NCBI GenBank assembly: GCA_964645985.1
Contig: CAZYCC010000008.1
Span: forward strand, 1 to 40,561
Reading direction: 5' to 3'
From: CAZYCC01 sp964645985
GTDB lineage: Bacteria; Bacillota; Clostridia; Oscillospirales; CAG-272
DNA: 40,561 bases
The position numbers were made by a program, and so were the translations under genes. This document shows positions 25,932 to 34,244 of the stretch, one piece after another (the first letter of the stretch is position 1; each line of letters opens with the position of its first letter). The notes under the pieces were generated by a model. The model worked only from the letters and a program-made list of their open reading frames with translations. It had not been told where the DNA came from and did no database searches.

Positions 25932-26768
25932 ATGCAGCAGCTTGCGTACTACAACGGGCGCGTCGGGGCGCCCGAGGAGATGACCGTCCCCTTCCTCGAC
26001 CGGGTTTCTTTCTTCGGAGACGGCGTGTATGACGCGACGATGTCGCGCAACTACCATATCTACCTATTAGACGAGCATATCGACCGCCTCTACCGCTCGG
26101 CGGCGGCGCTGCGCATCGAGATTCCGATGACAAAGGCGCAGATGGCGGCGACCTTAAATGACCTCGTCTCGCGCATGGACACCGGGAACAACTTCGTCTA
26201 CTGGCAGGTGACGCGGGGGACCGGGCCGCGCGATCACGCCTTCCCGGAAGGAGCGCCCAACCTCTGGGCGTACATTTTCCCGCGCGAAATGAGCGAGCGC
26301 GGGACGACCCTCACGCTCATTTCCCGCGAGGACACGCGCTTTTTTCACTGCGACGTGAAGACGCTCAACCTCATCCCCTCGGTGATGGCGGCGCAGGCGG
26401 CGCGCGAGGCGGGCTGCGATGAGACGGTCTTTCACCGCGGCTCCCGCGTCACCGAGTGCGCGCACAGCAATATTCACATTCTGCGGGGGGGCGTATTCCG
26501 CACCGCCCCCGCCGATAACCTCATTCTCCCCGGCATCGCGCGCGCGCACCTGCTCAGTGCCTGCGCGCGCCTCGGCATTCCCGCCCGCGAGGAGCCGTTC
26601 ACCATGGACGAGCTGCGAGAGGCCGATGAGGTGATTGTCTCCTCCTCCGGCTCGCCCTGCATGCGCGCAACGGCGCTTGACGGCGCGCCGATTGGCGGGC
26701 GCGACCCCGAAACGCTTGCTCGCCTGCAAGACGCCGTCTGGGGCGAGTTTTTCGCCGCGACAAATTAG
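25932..26768 (+). CDS. D-amino-acid aminotransferase-like PLP enzyme (class IV)
   Basis: A fold-type IV PLP transaminase, 278 residues, close to the 280-residue length of D-alanine transaminase. Visible motifs: YNGRV...PFLDRVSFFGDGVYDAT at the start, the PLP lysine in CDVKTLNLIPSVMAAQAA (Lys143), the glutamate and phosphate-binding region in SRVTECAHSNIHIL (Glu175), LPGIARAHLL, and VSSSGSP near the C-terminus. D-alanine transaminase interconverts D-alanine and D-glutamate for peptidoglycan; branched-chain aminotransferase or 4-amino-4-deoxychorismate lyase are the alternatives. The sequence around Lys143 and Glu175 favours the D-amino-acid type. The ATG at 25932 gives the family start although it lacks a clear ribosome site. 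Confidence 0.85.
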   Translation: MQQLAYYNGRVGAPEEMTVPFLDRVSFFGDGVYDATMSRNYHIYLLDEHIDRLYRSAAALRIEIPMTKAQMAATLNDLVSRMDTGNNFVYWQVTRGTGPRDHAFPEGAPNLWAYIFPREMSERGTTLTLISREDTRFFHCDVKTLNLIPSVMAAQAAREAGCDETVFHRGSRVTECAHSNIHILRGGVFRTAPADNLILPGIARAHLLSACARLGIPAREEPFTMDELREADEVIVSSSGSPCMRATALDGAPIGGRDPETLARLQDAVWGEFFAATN

Positions 26769-26887
26769 CGCGCGCCGCCCCCGCGAAAAGCCCTCGCGCC
26801 GCCTCCCCCCGCGCGATCGCGCCCGCCCTGCTCCCGCCTTGCAAAAGCGCGGTTTTTGCCCTTTGCAACAGAAAACGCGCCTGCAAG

Positions 26888-26993
26888 TTTTCCGCATTTT
26901 GTGGAATAATTGTGGAAAACTCCCCCGAAGCGCCGCCCCGCACGCTCTCCCGCGCGCGAAAAATGTGGAAAAATCGGGGAAAAATGTGGGAAA
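26888..26993. other. DnaA-box-like cluster upstream of the ABC operon
   Basis: Perfect TGTGGAAAA at 26911-26919 and 26964-26972, with one- or two-mismatch versions TTTTCCGCA (26888-26896), TGTGGAATA (26900-26908) and TGTGGGAAA (26985-26993). It occupies the gene-free stretch 26769-27077, which otherwise shows only a weak GCAAAA...TTTTTGC hairpin near 26841. Confidence 0.6.
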
Positions 26994-27077
26994 CTTCCCC
27001 GCGCGCGCGAGATCTCCCGCCCGGCGGGGCCTCGCGCTCCCCCGGAAAAATCTCCCCCGCAAAGTAGACCTCGCCCC

Positions 27078-27788
27078 ATGCCCATCTCCCGCGTGACCGC
27101 GCGCGACATTTCAAAGCGCTACGGCAAGCGCGCCGTGCTGAACGGCGCCTCCTTCTCGCTGCGCGCGGGCGAGTGCGTCGGCATTCTCGGCGGCAATGGG
27201 TCCGGCAAATCGACCCTTCTCTCGGTTCTCGCGGGGGTTCTCGCGCCCGATGGCGGGAGCTTCACCGCCGAACTTGAGGGCGGCGGCGAGATAGACCTCC
27301 TCTCCCCCCGCGCGCGGCGCGGGCAGGTCGGCTACGTCCCGCAAGGGACGCCCCTCATTCCCGAGCTCTCGGCGCGCGACAACCTGCGCCTCTTTTATTC
27401 GCGTAAGGAGCTTTCGCGCGCCTGCCGCGAGGGCGGGGTGCTCGAGCGCCTCGGGGTGCTCGACTTTCTGCGAACTCCGGTGCGGCGGCTCTCCGGTGGG
27501 ATGGCAAAGCGCCTTGCGATTGCCTGCGCGCTCGCGGGGGATCCGCCCCTGCTCCTGCTTGATGAGCCGACCGCCGCGCTCGATATTCCCTGCAAGGAGA
27601 TGATTCGCGAGGCGCTCGCTTCGCTCAAAGCGGGCGGAACCGCCATTCTGCTCGTCACGCACGACGAGGGCGATTTCCCCCTCTGCGATAGGATCCTGCT
27701 CCTTCGCGGCGGCAGGCTTGAGGAAACTCCCCCCGGCATCTCGCCCGAGGCGGCGGCGATGCTGCTAAAAGAGAACGCCCCCGCCTGA
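27078..27788 (+). CDS. ABC transporter ATP-binding protein
   Basis: The ATPase of an ABC exporter, 236 residues. Walker A GGNGSGKST (about 37-45), Q-loop YVPQG, signature LSGGMAKR, Walker B LLLLDEPTAALD and the switch histidine in VTHDEGD are all present, so it should be active. It is the ABC-2 exporter type by its neighbours. The ATG at 27078 gives the usual start (VTARDISKRYGKRAVLNGASFSL); the longer frame would read through DnaA-box-like sequence. Two membrane permease genes follow on the same strand, making a three-gene transporter of unknown substrate. Confidence 0.9.
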   Translation: MPISRVTARDISKRYGKRAVLNGASFSLRAGECVGILGGNGSGKSTLLSVLAGVLAPDGGSFTAELEGGGEIDLLSPRARRGQVGYVPQGTPLIPELSARDNLRLFYSRKELSRACREGGVLERLGVLDFLRTPVRRLSGGMAKRLAIACALAGDPPLLLLDEPTAALDIPCKEMIREALASLKAGGTAILLVTHDEGDFPLCDRILLLRGGRLEETPPGISPEAAAMLLKENAPA

Positions 27789-27810
27789 CCCTCCCCCGCC
27801 CCGCTCCCGC

Positions 27811-29058
27811 TTGCCGCAATCCGTGATTTTCTTTCGCGCCCTCCTTGCCGAGGGCAAACGCTTGTCGCGGCGGCTCCCCGCCGTTTTTTTGCTGACCGCG
27901 GTTCTCCTCGCCCTCGCCCTCGCGATGTTTCGCGGCTCCCTTCAAGGCGAGCAGGAGCGCGAGGACAAGCAGAAGATCGCCCTCGCCGTTGTGCAGGAGG
28001 GGGAGAGCTCGCGCGCGCTCTCGCTCGCCCTGTCGGCGTTCGCCGCGGCCGATGAGACGCGCTTCTCCCTCACCCTCACCGAGATGAGCGAGGAGAGCTC
28101 GCGCGCGGCGACACTTCGCGGGGAGATCGCCGGGTATTTCGTTTTCCCCGAGGGGTTCCTCAGCGACGCGGTGGCGGGCGACATTCGCCCGATTCGCGCG
28201 GTCTTCCCGCGGGAGGCGGGGGATCTCGTTTTGATGGTCGAGCGGGAGCTGACCTCCTCCGCCGCCGATATGTTCGCGGCGGCGCAGCGCGCGGCGTACG
28301 GCGGGGCGAGGGCGGCAAGCGAACTTGGCGGGAGCGGCGGGGAGATGCTCGACACGCTTGTCCTGCGCTTTGTCAACACCATTTTGCGCCGCGGGGAGAT
28401 GGTCGACGTTAGGCAGATCGGCGCCTCGGGCGACGGCGCGGCGGGCGCGGGCGGGCTGCTGCTCTCCGCGCTCCTGGTCGTGCTCTTTTTCCTGCCTCTG
28501 CCGCTCGCGGGCCTTTATCCCCGCGAGGATCCCTCGCTCGGTGGCGCGCTCTCGGCGGCGGGGGTGGGGCGCTCGGCGCGGGTCGCCTGCCGCTTCCTCG
28601 CGCTCACGGCGTTCCTGCTTGTCCTGCTCGTTCTTCTGCTCGCGGCAGTCCTCCCGCTCTCCGCAGGAACCCCTCTCGGGGATGCGCTCGCCCTCCTCAC
28701 CGGGGATGTTTCCCCCGCGGCTCTCCTCGCGCGCGCGGCGATGGCACTCCTGCCGGCGGTCGCGCTCATCGCCGCGCTCTCGCTCCTTCTCTTTTCGCTT
28801 GCCCGCGAGGGGACGAGCGGGGCGCTGCTGCACTTCTTCACCTCGCTCGCTCTGCTTTATCTCTCGGGCTGCTTCCTGCCGCTCTCCTCCTTCCCGCCCG
28901 CCCTGCAGCCGCTCTGCCGCCTGCTCCCGCCCGCTACTCTTCGCGCCGAAATGGCGGCGGCGCTCGCCGGGCGCCCCTCCGCCCCCGCCCTCGTACTCAT
29001 TTCGGCGATGACCCTCGCCGCCCTCGCCGCGACGACCCTCGTCCAGCGCCGCCGGTAG
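27811..29058 (+). CDS. ABC-2 type transporter permease (first)
   Basis: A 415-residue membrane protein with the ABC-2/YhaP-like layout: one N-terminal helix (LPAVFLLTAVLLALALAMF), a large extracytoplasmic domain of about 175 residues, then several helices (GGLLLSALLVVLFFLPLPLAG, FLALTAFLLVLLVLLLAAVLPL, AAMALLPAVALIAALSLLLFSL, SLALLYLSGCFLPLSSF, LVLISAMTLAALAATTLV). The FxPLSxFP segment is typical of the family. The start is uncertain: TTG at 27811 or GTG at 27823, neither with a ribosome site. It lies 22 bases after the ATPase gene. Confidence 0.82.
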   Translation: MPQSVIFFRALLAEGKRLSRRLPAVFLLTAVLLALALAMFRGSLQGEQEREDKQKIALAVVQEGESSRALSLALSAFAAADETRFSLTLTEMSEESSRAATLRGEIAGYFVFPEGFLSDAVAGDIRPIRAVFPREAGDLVLMVERELTSSAADMFAAAQRAAYGGARAASELGGSGGEMLDTLVLRFVNTILRRGEMVDVRQIGASGDGAAGAGGLLLSALLVVLFFLPLPLAGLYPREDPSLGGALSAAGVGRSARVACRFLALTAFLLVLLVLLLAAVLPLSAGTPLGDALALLTGDVSPAALLARAAMALLPAVALIAALSLLLFSLAREGTSGALLHFFTSLALLYLSGCFLPLSSFPPALQPLCRLLPPATLRAEMAAALAGRPSAPALVLISAMTLAALAATTLVQRRR

Positions 29059-29368
29059 CCCGCGCGAGCGCGGGATAGAACACCCTCGGTGGTGGGCAGG
29101 GGCGAGAGAGCGAAGTAGCCCCTCGCGCGCGCTCCCAAGATATAACAGAAAATCGGCGAGGAACTCTTGATATAACGAGAACCGCTTAATATAAAGAGAA
29201 TCTCTTGATATAAAGAGAGCCGCTTGACAGAAGCCGTTCTCTTTCGGGGCTCCCCGCCGCCCCCGCCGCGACCGTCACGGGAAATCCACCCGCCGCGCGA
29301 GCCTCGCGGAAATCGGCGAGAACCGCTTGACAAAAGCCGTTCACTCTCCCGCCCGCTACTCTTCGCGC
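28924..29368 (+). repeat. 23-bp direct repeat, permease end versus spacer
   Basis: The 23 bases at 28924-28946, in the C-terminal part of the first permease gene (beginning CTCCCGCCCGCTACTC), recur exactly at 29346-29368 in the non-coding spacer before the second permease gene. Only these two 23-base copies are the repeat; the coordinates span both. Confidence 0.75.
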
Positions 29369-29412
29369 GCGCTCTCGGTAAATTCTTTATCGCAACCGCG
29401 CGTCCCTTCCCT
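29059..29412. other. Spacer between permease genes with tandem repeats
   Basis: This 354-base gap separates two genes that should be co-transcribed. It contains four 19-bp tandem repeats (29164-29239), a further partial copy at 29324-29341, the flank AATCGGCGAG twice (29151-29160 and 29311-29320), and the 23-bp repeat. The second permease frame stays open through part of it, but no conserved protein sequence or ribosome site is seen. Confidence 0.65.
29164..29239 (+). repeat. Four 19-bp tandem repeats
   Basis: Units begin at exactly 29164, 29183, 29202 and 29221: CTCTTGATATAA, CGCTTAATATAA, CTCTTGATATAA and CGCTTGACAGAA, each followed by a GAGA-type end in the first three. The third unit holds CTCTTGATATAAAGAG, an inverted repeat with a six-base centre. 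A fifth, separate copy of the last unit lies at 29324-29341. The regular 19-base phase (nearly two helical turns) looks like a protein-binding array; no function is known. Confidence 0.75.
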
Positions 29413-30531
29413 ATGAGTTTCTTCCCCTTCAAGTGGCTTTGGCTGCAGGAAAAGCGGCTGTTTCGGCGGCCGGCGTTCCTCGCGCTGCTCCTCGCGCTGC
29501 CGCTCTTCGCACTGCTCACCTCGGCGATGTCGGGCGCGGAGGAGGGCTTTTTGACGGTGGCGCTCTGCCCGGGAGACGGCGCGCTCGCAGAGCCGCTGCG
29601 GCAAACGAGCCTGCTGCGCTTCCTTTGCGCGGAGGATGAGCACACCGCTACTGCGATGGTGCGCGCGGGGGAGGCGGACGCCGCGTGGATACTGCCGCAG
29701 AATCTTTCGGGCGCGCTCACGGCGTTTTTTGAGGAGGGGGAGCCTGTCGTGCGGGTGGTGCAGCGCGAGGAGACCGTGCCGCTGCGGCTTGCGCGCGAGC
29801 GCCTTGCCGCCGCGCTCTTCACCCCGGCGGCGCGCGAGGTGTATCTCTCGACACTTCGCGACGCCCTTCCCGCCGCGCGAGCTCTGCCGGACGAGGAGCT
29901 GCTGCGCCCGATCGAGCAGGAGCGGGCGGACGATCTCTTCGCCTTCCAGACGCTCTCGGCATCAGGCGAGGCGGAGCCTGCCCGGGAAACCGGGTACCTT
30001 CTCTCTCCGGTGCGCGGGTTCCTTTCGATGCTCATCGCGCTCTCCGGGCCGCTCGCCGGCATTTTCGCCCTGCGGGACGAGCGCGGCGGCATCGCCTCTC
30101 TGCTCCCCCCGCGCGCCCGCCCGCCGTTTGCCCTCGCGAACTGCCTCTTGGTGAGCGTAAATCTCGGCGGCGCGGCGCTGCTCTCGCTTTATTTATCGGG
30201 CCTTGGGGGATTTTTCCCGCAAGAGCTCTCGGCGATGCTGCTCCTTTGCCTTTTAAGCGCGGCGAGCGGCGCGCTGCTCGCGTTTGTCCTCCCGCGCGGT
30301 AGCGCCCTCGCCGCCTCGCTGCCGCTCCTCGCGGTAGCGATGCTCGCGCTCTGCCCGATCTTCTTCCCCGCCCCGCGCGGGGGGGCCCTCGCTCTCCTTT
30401 CGCGCCTGCTGCCCCCGACCCCCTACCTCTCGCTTTTCACCGGAGGCGCTTGGACGGGGCTGCTCACCGCCGCCCTTTCCTCCCTCGCCCTCGCCCTCTC
30501 CGCCGCCGCCCTTCGCGCGCGCGCAAAATAA
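29413..30531 (+). CDS. ABC-2 type transporter permease (second)
   Basis: A 372-residue membrane protein with the same layout as the first permease: N-terminal helix (PAFLALLLALPLFALLTSAM), an extracytoplasmic domain (about 40-210), then helices at FLSMLIALSGPLAGIFAL, ALANCLLVSVNLGGAALLSLYL, LSAMLLLCLLSAASGALLAFVL, AASLPLLAVAMLALCPIFF and the C-terminus. It probably pairs with the first permease and the ATPase to form a heterodimeric exporter. The ATG at 29413 begins MSFFPFKWLWLQEKRL, a plausible start just before the helix. No clear ribosome site is seen. Confidence 0.8.
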   Translation: MSFFPFKWLWLQEKRLFRRPAFLALLLALPLFALLTSAMSGAEEGFLTVALCPGDGALAEPLRQTSLLRFLCAEDEHTATAMVRAGEADAAWILPQNLSGALTAFFEEGEPVVRVVQREETVPLRLARERLAAALFTPAAREVYLSTLRDALPAARALPDEELLRPIEQERADDLFAFQTLSASGEAEPARETGYLLSPVRGFLSMLIALSGPLAGIFALRDERGGIASLLPPRARPPFALANCLLVSVNLGGAALLSLYLSGLGGFFPQELSAMLLLCLLSAASGALLAFVLPRGSALAASLPLLAVAMLALCPIFFPAPRGGALALLSRLLPPTPYLSLFTGGAWTGLLTAALSSLALALSAAALRARAK

Positions 30532-30578
30532 CGCACCCCCTCGCGAAAACACTCCCGCGCCGCAGCGCGCGGGGATAC

Positions 30579-30616
30579 CTCCACTAACCGCCCTCCCCTA
30601 TCCACTAACCACTATC
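30579..30616 (+). repeat. CCACTAA heptamer repeats before smc
   Basis: CTCCACTAACC, then CTATCCACTAACCACTATC directly before the smc start codon (30622). It is the fourth array of this repeat family and in the same orientation as the others. It occupies the place where a ribosome-binding site would be expected. Confidence 0.75.
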
Positions 30617-30621
30617 GCGTC

Positions 30622-33600
30622 ATGCGCCTTACTTCGCTTTCCCTGCAAGGGTTTAAGTCTTTCCCGGAGAAGACCACGCTCCCGTTTGGCGAGGGGATGA
30701 CGGTCGTGGTCGGGCCGAACGGCAGCGGCAAGTCGAACATCGCCGACGCGGTGCGCTTTGTGCTGGGGGAAGTGTCCTCGCGGACAATGCGCGCGGAGCG
30801 CATGGAGGAGGTCATTTTCGCGGGCAGCGCCCGCCGCCCGGCAATGTCGTTTGCGCGCGTCAGCCTCACCTTCGACAATACAAAAGGGGAGATTTCTCTC
30901 CCGCTCGCCTTTGAGAGCGTCAAAATAACGCGCGAGGTGACGCGCAGCGGCTCCTCCGGCTATTTCATTAACGATAAACCCGTGCGCGCGCGGGACCTGC
31001 GCGATCTCTTCCTCAACACCGGCCTTGGGAAATCCGGCTACTCGATTATCGGGCAGGGGCGGGTCGATGAGATCATTTCCGAGCGCCCGGAGAGTAGGCG
31101 CGGCATTTTCGAGGAGGCGGCGGGAGTGGCGCGTTTCCGCGCGCAAAAAGAGGAGGCGGAGCGCAAGCTCGAGCAGACCGAGGAGAACCTCTGCCGCGTG
31201 GGCGATATTCTCGCCGAGCTTGAGGGGCGGGTAGAGCCGCTCTCGCGCGAGGCGGAGAGGGCGCGCCGCTACCTCTCTCTTTGCGAGGAGAAAAAGCGCG
31301 CCGACGTATCGCTGTGGCTGTTTGAGCTGGAGGGAATCCTCGCCGAGGGGGAGGACCTTCGCGGGAGAATCGCCCTCGCCGCGCAGGCTCTCTCGATGGC
31401 GGATGACGCGCTCTCGGCTCTTGCCGCGCGCGGGGAGAACGCCCGCGCGAGCCTCGCCGCCGCGCGAGAGCGGGCCTCGTCGCTTGAGGAGCGGCAGAAC
31501 GAGCGCACCGAGCGCTACCACGAGCTTGAGAGCAGCGAGCAGCTCCTAAACCGGGATCTCACGCACCTCAAAGAGGAGCGCGCGCGCCTCACCGCCGAGC
31601 TTACGGAGCGCGAGCGGGAGGAGGAGGAGGCGCGGGAGGCTCTCGCCGCACAGGAGGAAAAGGAAGCGTCCGCCGCCGCCGCGCTCGCCGCCGCGCGGGC
31701 GGAGCTCACGGAGCGCGAGTCGGCCCTCGCCGCCGCGCGAGAGGAAATATCCGCGCGCGAGCAGATCCTTGCCGCCGCGCGCGAGGCGCGCGCCGCCGCC
31801 GAGGAGCAGATACTCGCGGCAAAGCTCGCGCTCTCCTCGCTTACGGGCAGCGGGGAGGGGGAGGAGCGGCTGCGCGGGCAGCTCGCGGAGCAGGAGGAGG
31901 CGCTCAGCGCGCATCTTGCCGATCTTTCGCGTGCCATCGCCGCAAGCGAGGAGACCCTTGCCGCCTACGAGCGGCGCGCCGAGGAGACATCGGCGCGCGA
32001 GCAGACGCTTGCCGCGCGCCTACTTGAGCGCGAGGCGGGCGAAAAAACCGCGCGGGAGGAAATTTCGCGCCTGGAAAGGGAAAAGCTCTCCCGCGCCGCG
32101 CGCGCCGACGCTCTGCGGCGCATGGAGGAGCATTTCGAGGGGGCCTCCGGCGCAGTGCGCTTTGTTTTAGAGAGGGCAAAGCGCGGGGCCCTTCCCGGCG
32201 TGCGCGGGACCGTCTCGCAGCTGCTCACCGTTGCGCCCGCGCACGCGCTCGCCATCGAAAAGGCCCTCGGGGGCAGTTTGCAGAATATTGTCGTAGAGGA
32301 CGAGGAGGCGGCGAAGGCGGCGATACGCCTCCTTGCCCGCGAGCGCGCGGGGAGAGCGACCTTTTACCCGCTCACCGCCCTTCACCCCGAGCCGCTGCGC
32401 GCCGATCGCGCGCGCCTCTCGTCTTGCCGCGGATTTATCGGCGTGGCGAGCGAGCTTATTTCCTTCGATGAGCGCGACCGGCCCGCTGTGGAGTTCCTCC
32501 TCGCTCGCACGGTCCTCTGCGAAACTTTAGATGACGCGAGCGCCCTCGCGCGCGCCTTCGATCACCGCTTCCGGGTGGTGAGCCTGGACGGGCAGGTGAT
32601 CGGCGCGGGAGGCAGCTACACCGGCGGCTACGCCGGGCGGGAGAGCGGCGCCCTTACCCGCCGCGCGACGATCTCGACACTTGAGAGCGAGATAGCCGAG
32701 CTTGACCGCTCGATTGCCGCGCAAAAGGCGGCTCTTTCCAAGCAGGAGCGCGAGGCCGAGAAGATAAAAAGCGACTTATCGAGCCTTCGCGCCGAGCGGG
32801 AGATGCTCGCCTCGCTTCGCGCGGCGCAGAGCGCCGCTCAGGCGGCAAAAGAGGAGGAGGCCACCCGCGCGCGCGAGGAAAAGCAGCGCCTCTCGCAGCG
32901 GCTCGAGAACCTCTCTCGCGAGGGCGAGCAGAGAGCGCGCGGGGCGCGCGAGGCGGAAGAGCGGCTCGCGCGGCAGCTTGCCGAGCAGGAGGAGAGGACG
33001 CTCGAGATTGCGCGGGAAGAGGAGCAGTGCGCCGCGCTTCGCGCGGCGCTTGACGCGCGCGTTTCGGAAAAGAACGCGCGCCTCATTCGCGTGACGCTCG
33101 CCGAGCGGGACGCGGCGCAGGAGCAGAGCGGGAGCGAGGAGGCGCGGGAGGCTCTCGCCGCCTCGCGGGAGGCGCTCGCGCGCGCGCGGGAGGGGATTTT
33201 GCGCGAGGGGCGGCGCGAGGGGGAGGTGCGCGAGGGCCTTGCGCAAGCCTCGCGCGAGCGGGAGGGGCTCTCGCGGGAGCTTGAGGCGGGGAAGGAGCAA
33301 ACCCTTGATGTGAGGGAGAGCGCCGCGCGTGCCGAGCGGGAGCTGGATAGGCTTCGCGAGGAGGAGGGGGAGAAGCGGCGCGAGCGCGAGCGCCTTTTTG
33401 AGGATCATACGCGCCTTGCCTCCCGCGAGGCGCAGGTCGCGGCCTTGCGCGAGAAGTACCTCGGCAAACTTATGGAGGAGTATGAGCTCACCTACGAGGC
33501 GGCGCGCGCGCTCGGCTATCCGCCGCTCACCGAGGAGACAAAAGCGGCGGCCGCCGCGGACGGGAGCCGCGCGCGCGCGGCCATTCGCGCGCTCGGCGCG

Positions 33601-34218
33601 GTCAACGTCGGGGCGATAGACGAATATGAGGAAGTAAAGGCGCGCTACGACTTTCTGAAAGCCCAGGTGCAGGACCTCACCACCTCGCGTGAGGGGCTGC
33701 GGGGCGTGCTCGCTTCCCTCACCGAGGAGATGGAGACCCGCTTTGTCGTCACCTTTAACCGCGTGCGAACGGCGTTTTCGCAGGTCTTCGCCGATCTTTT
33801 CGGCGGGGGAGAGGCGAACCTCGCGCTCACCGACCCCGCCCGCCCCCTAGAGAGCGGCATTGAAATCACGGCGGCGCCGCCCGGCAAGGTCGTGAAGAGC
33901 CTCGCGCTTCTTTCCGGCGGGGAGCAGGCGTTCGTCGCCATCGCGCTCTTCTTCGCCATTCTGCGCGTCACCCCCGCGCCCTTTTGCCTGCTCGACGAGA
34001 TTGAGTCGGCGCTCGACGAGGTCAATGTCGACCGCTTCGCCTCCTACGCCCGCCGCTACTCGGACAAGACGCAGTTCATTGTCATTTCGCACCGGCGCGG
34101 CACCATGGAGGCGGCGGATACGCTCTACGGCGTCACGATGCAGGAGCGCGGCATCTCGCGCCTTCTGACGCTCAACGTCGCCGAGGCGGAGGAGAAGCTC
34201 GGGCAGAAATTCCACTAA
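30622..34218 (+). CDS. smc: Chromosome partition protein Smc
   Basis: Condensin ATPase that organises the chromosome from ParB-parS loading sites. The 1198-residue protein has Walker A GPNGSGKSN (31-39), the N-terminal head (ESRRGIFEEAAGVARFR), long coiled coils rich in Glu/Ala/Arg (about 170-510 and 665-1030), a hinge domain (about 520-660, GVRGTVSQLL...GGSYTGGYAGRESGAL) and the C-terminal head with signature LSGGEQ (about 1096) and Walker B CLLDEIESALDE (about 1122). Length matches the family. No ribosome site is visible. ftsY follows 18 bases later, a common order. Confidence 0.97.
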   Translation: MRLTSLSLQGFKSFPEKTTLPFGEGMTVVVGPNGSGKSNIADAVRFVLGEVSSRTMRAERMEEVIFAGSARRPAMSFARVSLTFDNTKGEISLPLAFESVKITREVTRSGSSGYFINDKPVRARDLRDLFLNTGLGKSGYSIIGQGRVDEIISERPESRRGIFEEAAGVARFRAQKEEAERKLEQTEENLCRVGDILAELEGRVEPLSREAERARRYLSLCEEKKRADVSLWLFELEGILAEGEDLRGRIALAAQALSMADDALSALAARGENARASLAAARERASSLEERQNERTERYHELESSEQLLNRDLTHLKEERARLTAELTEREREEEEAREALAAQEEKEASAAAALAAARAELTERESALAAAREEISAREQILAAAREARAAAEEQILAAKLALSSLTGSGEGEERLRGQLAEQEEALSAHLADLSRAIAASEETLAAYERRAEETSAREQTLAARLLEREAGEKTAREEISRLEREKLSRAARADALRRMEEHFEGASGAVRFVLERAKRGALPGVRGTVSQLLTVAPAHALAIEKALGGSLQNIVVEDEEAAKAAIRLLARERAGRATFYPLTALHPEPLRADRARLSSCRGFIGVASELISFDERDRPAVEFLLARTVLCETLDDASALARAFDHRFRVVSLDGQVIGAGGSYTGGYAGRESGALTRRATISTLESEIAELDRSIAAQKAALSKQEREAEKIKSDLSSLRAEREMLASLRAAQSAAQAAKEEEATRAREEKQRLSQRLENLSREGEQRARGAREAEERLARQLAEQEERTLEIAREEEQCAALRAALDARVSEKNARLIRVTLAERDAAQEQSGSEEAREALAASREALARAREGILREGRREGEVREGLAQASREREGLSRELEAGKEQTLDVRESAARAERELDRLREEEGEKRRERERLFEDHTRLASREAQVAALREKYLGKLMEEYELTYEAARALGYPPLTEETKAAAAADGSRARAAIRALGAVNVGAIDEYEEVKARYDFLKAQVQDLTTSREGLRGVLASLTEEMETRFVVTFNRVRTAFSQVFADLFGGGEANLALTDPARPLESGIEITAAPPGKVVKSLALLSGGEQAFVAIALFFAILRVTPAPFCLLDEIESALDEVNVDRFASYARRYSDKTQFIVISHRRGTMEAADTLYGVTMQERGISRLLTLNVAEAEEKLGQKFH

Positions 34219-34228
34219 TGAGAAAGGA

Positions 34229-34244
34229 TGTTTCGCGTGAAACT
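34229..34244. promoter_or_regulatory. parS-like palindrome over the ftsY start
   Basis: TGTTTCGCGTGAAACT matches the parS consensus at 14 of 16 positions and includes the GTG used as the ftsY start. It may bind ParB weakly; the overlap with coding sequence could also make it accidental. Confidence 0.45.

Noticed and set aside
28924..29412. Insertion sequence between the permease genes
   Set aside because: No transposase frame and no terminal inverted repeats; only short direct repeats.
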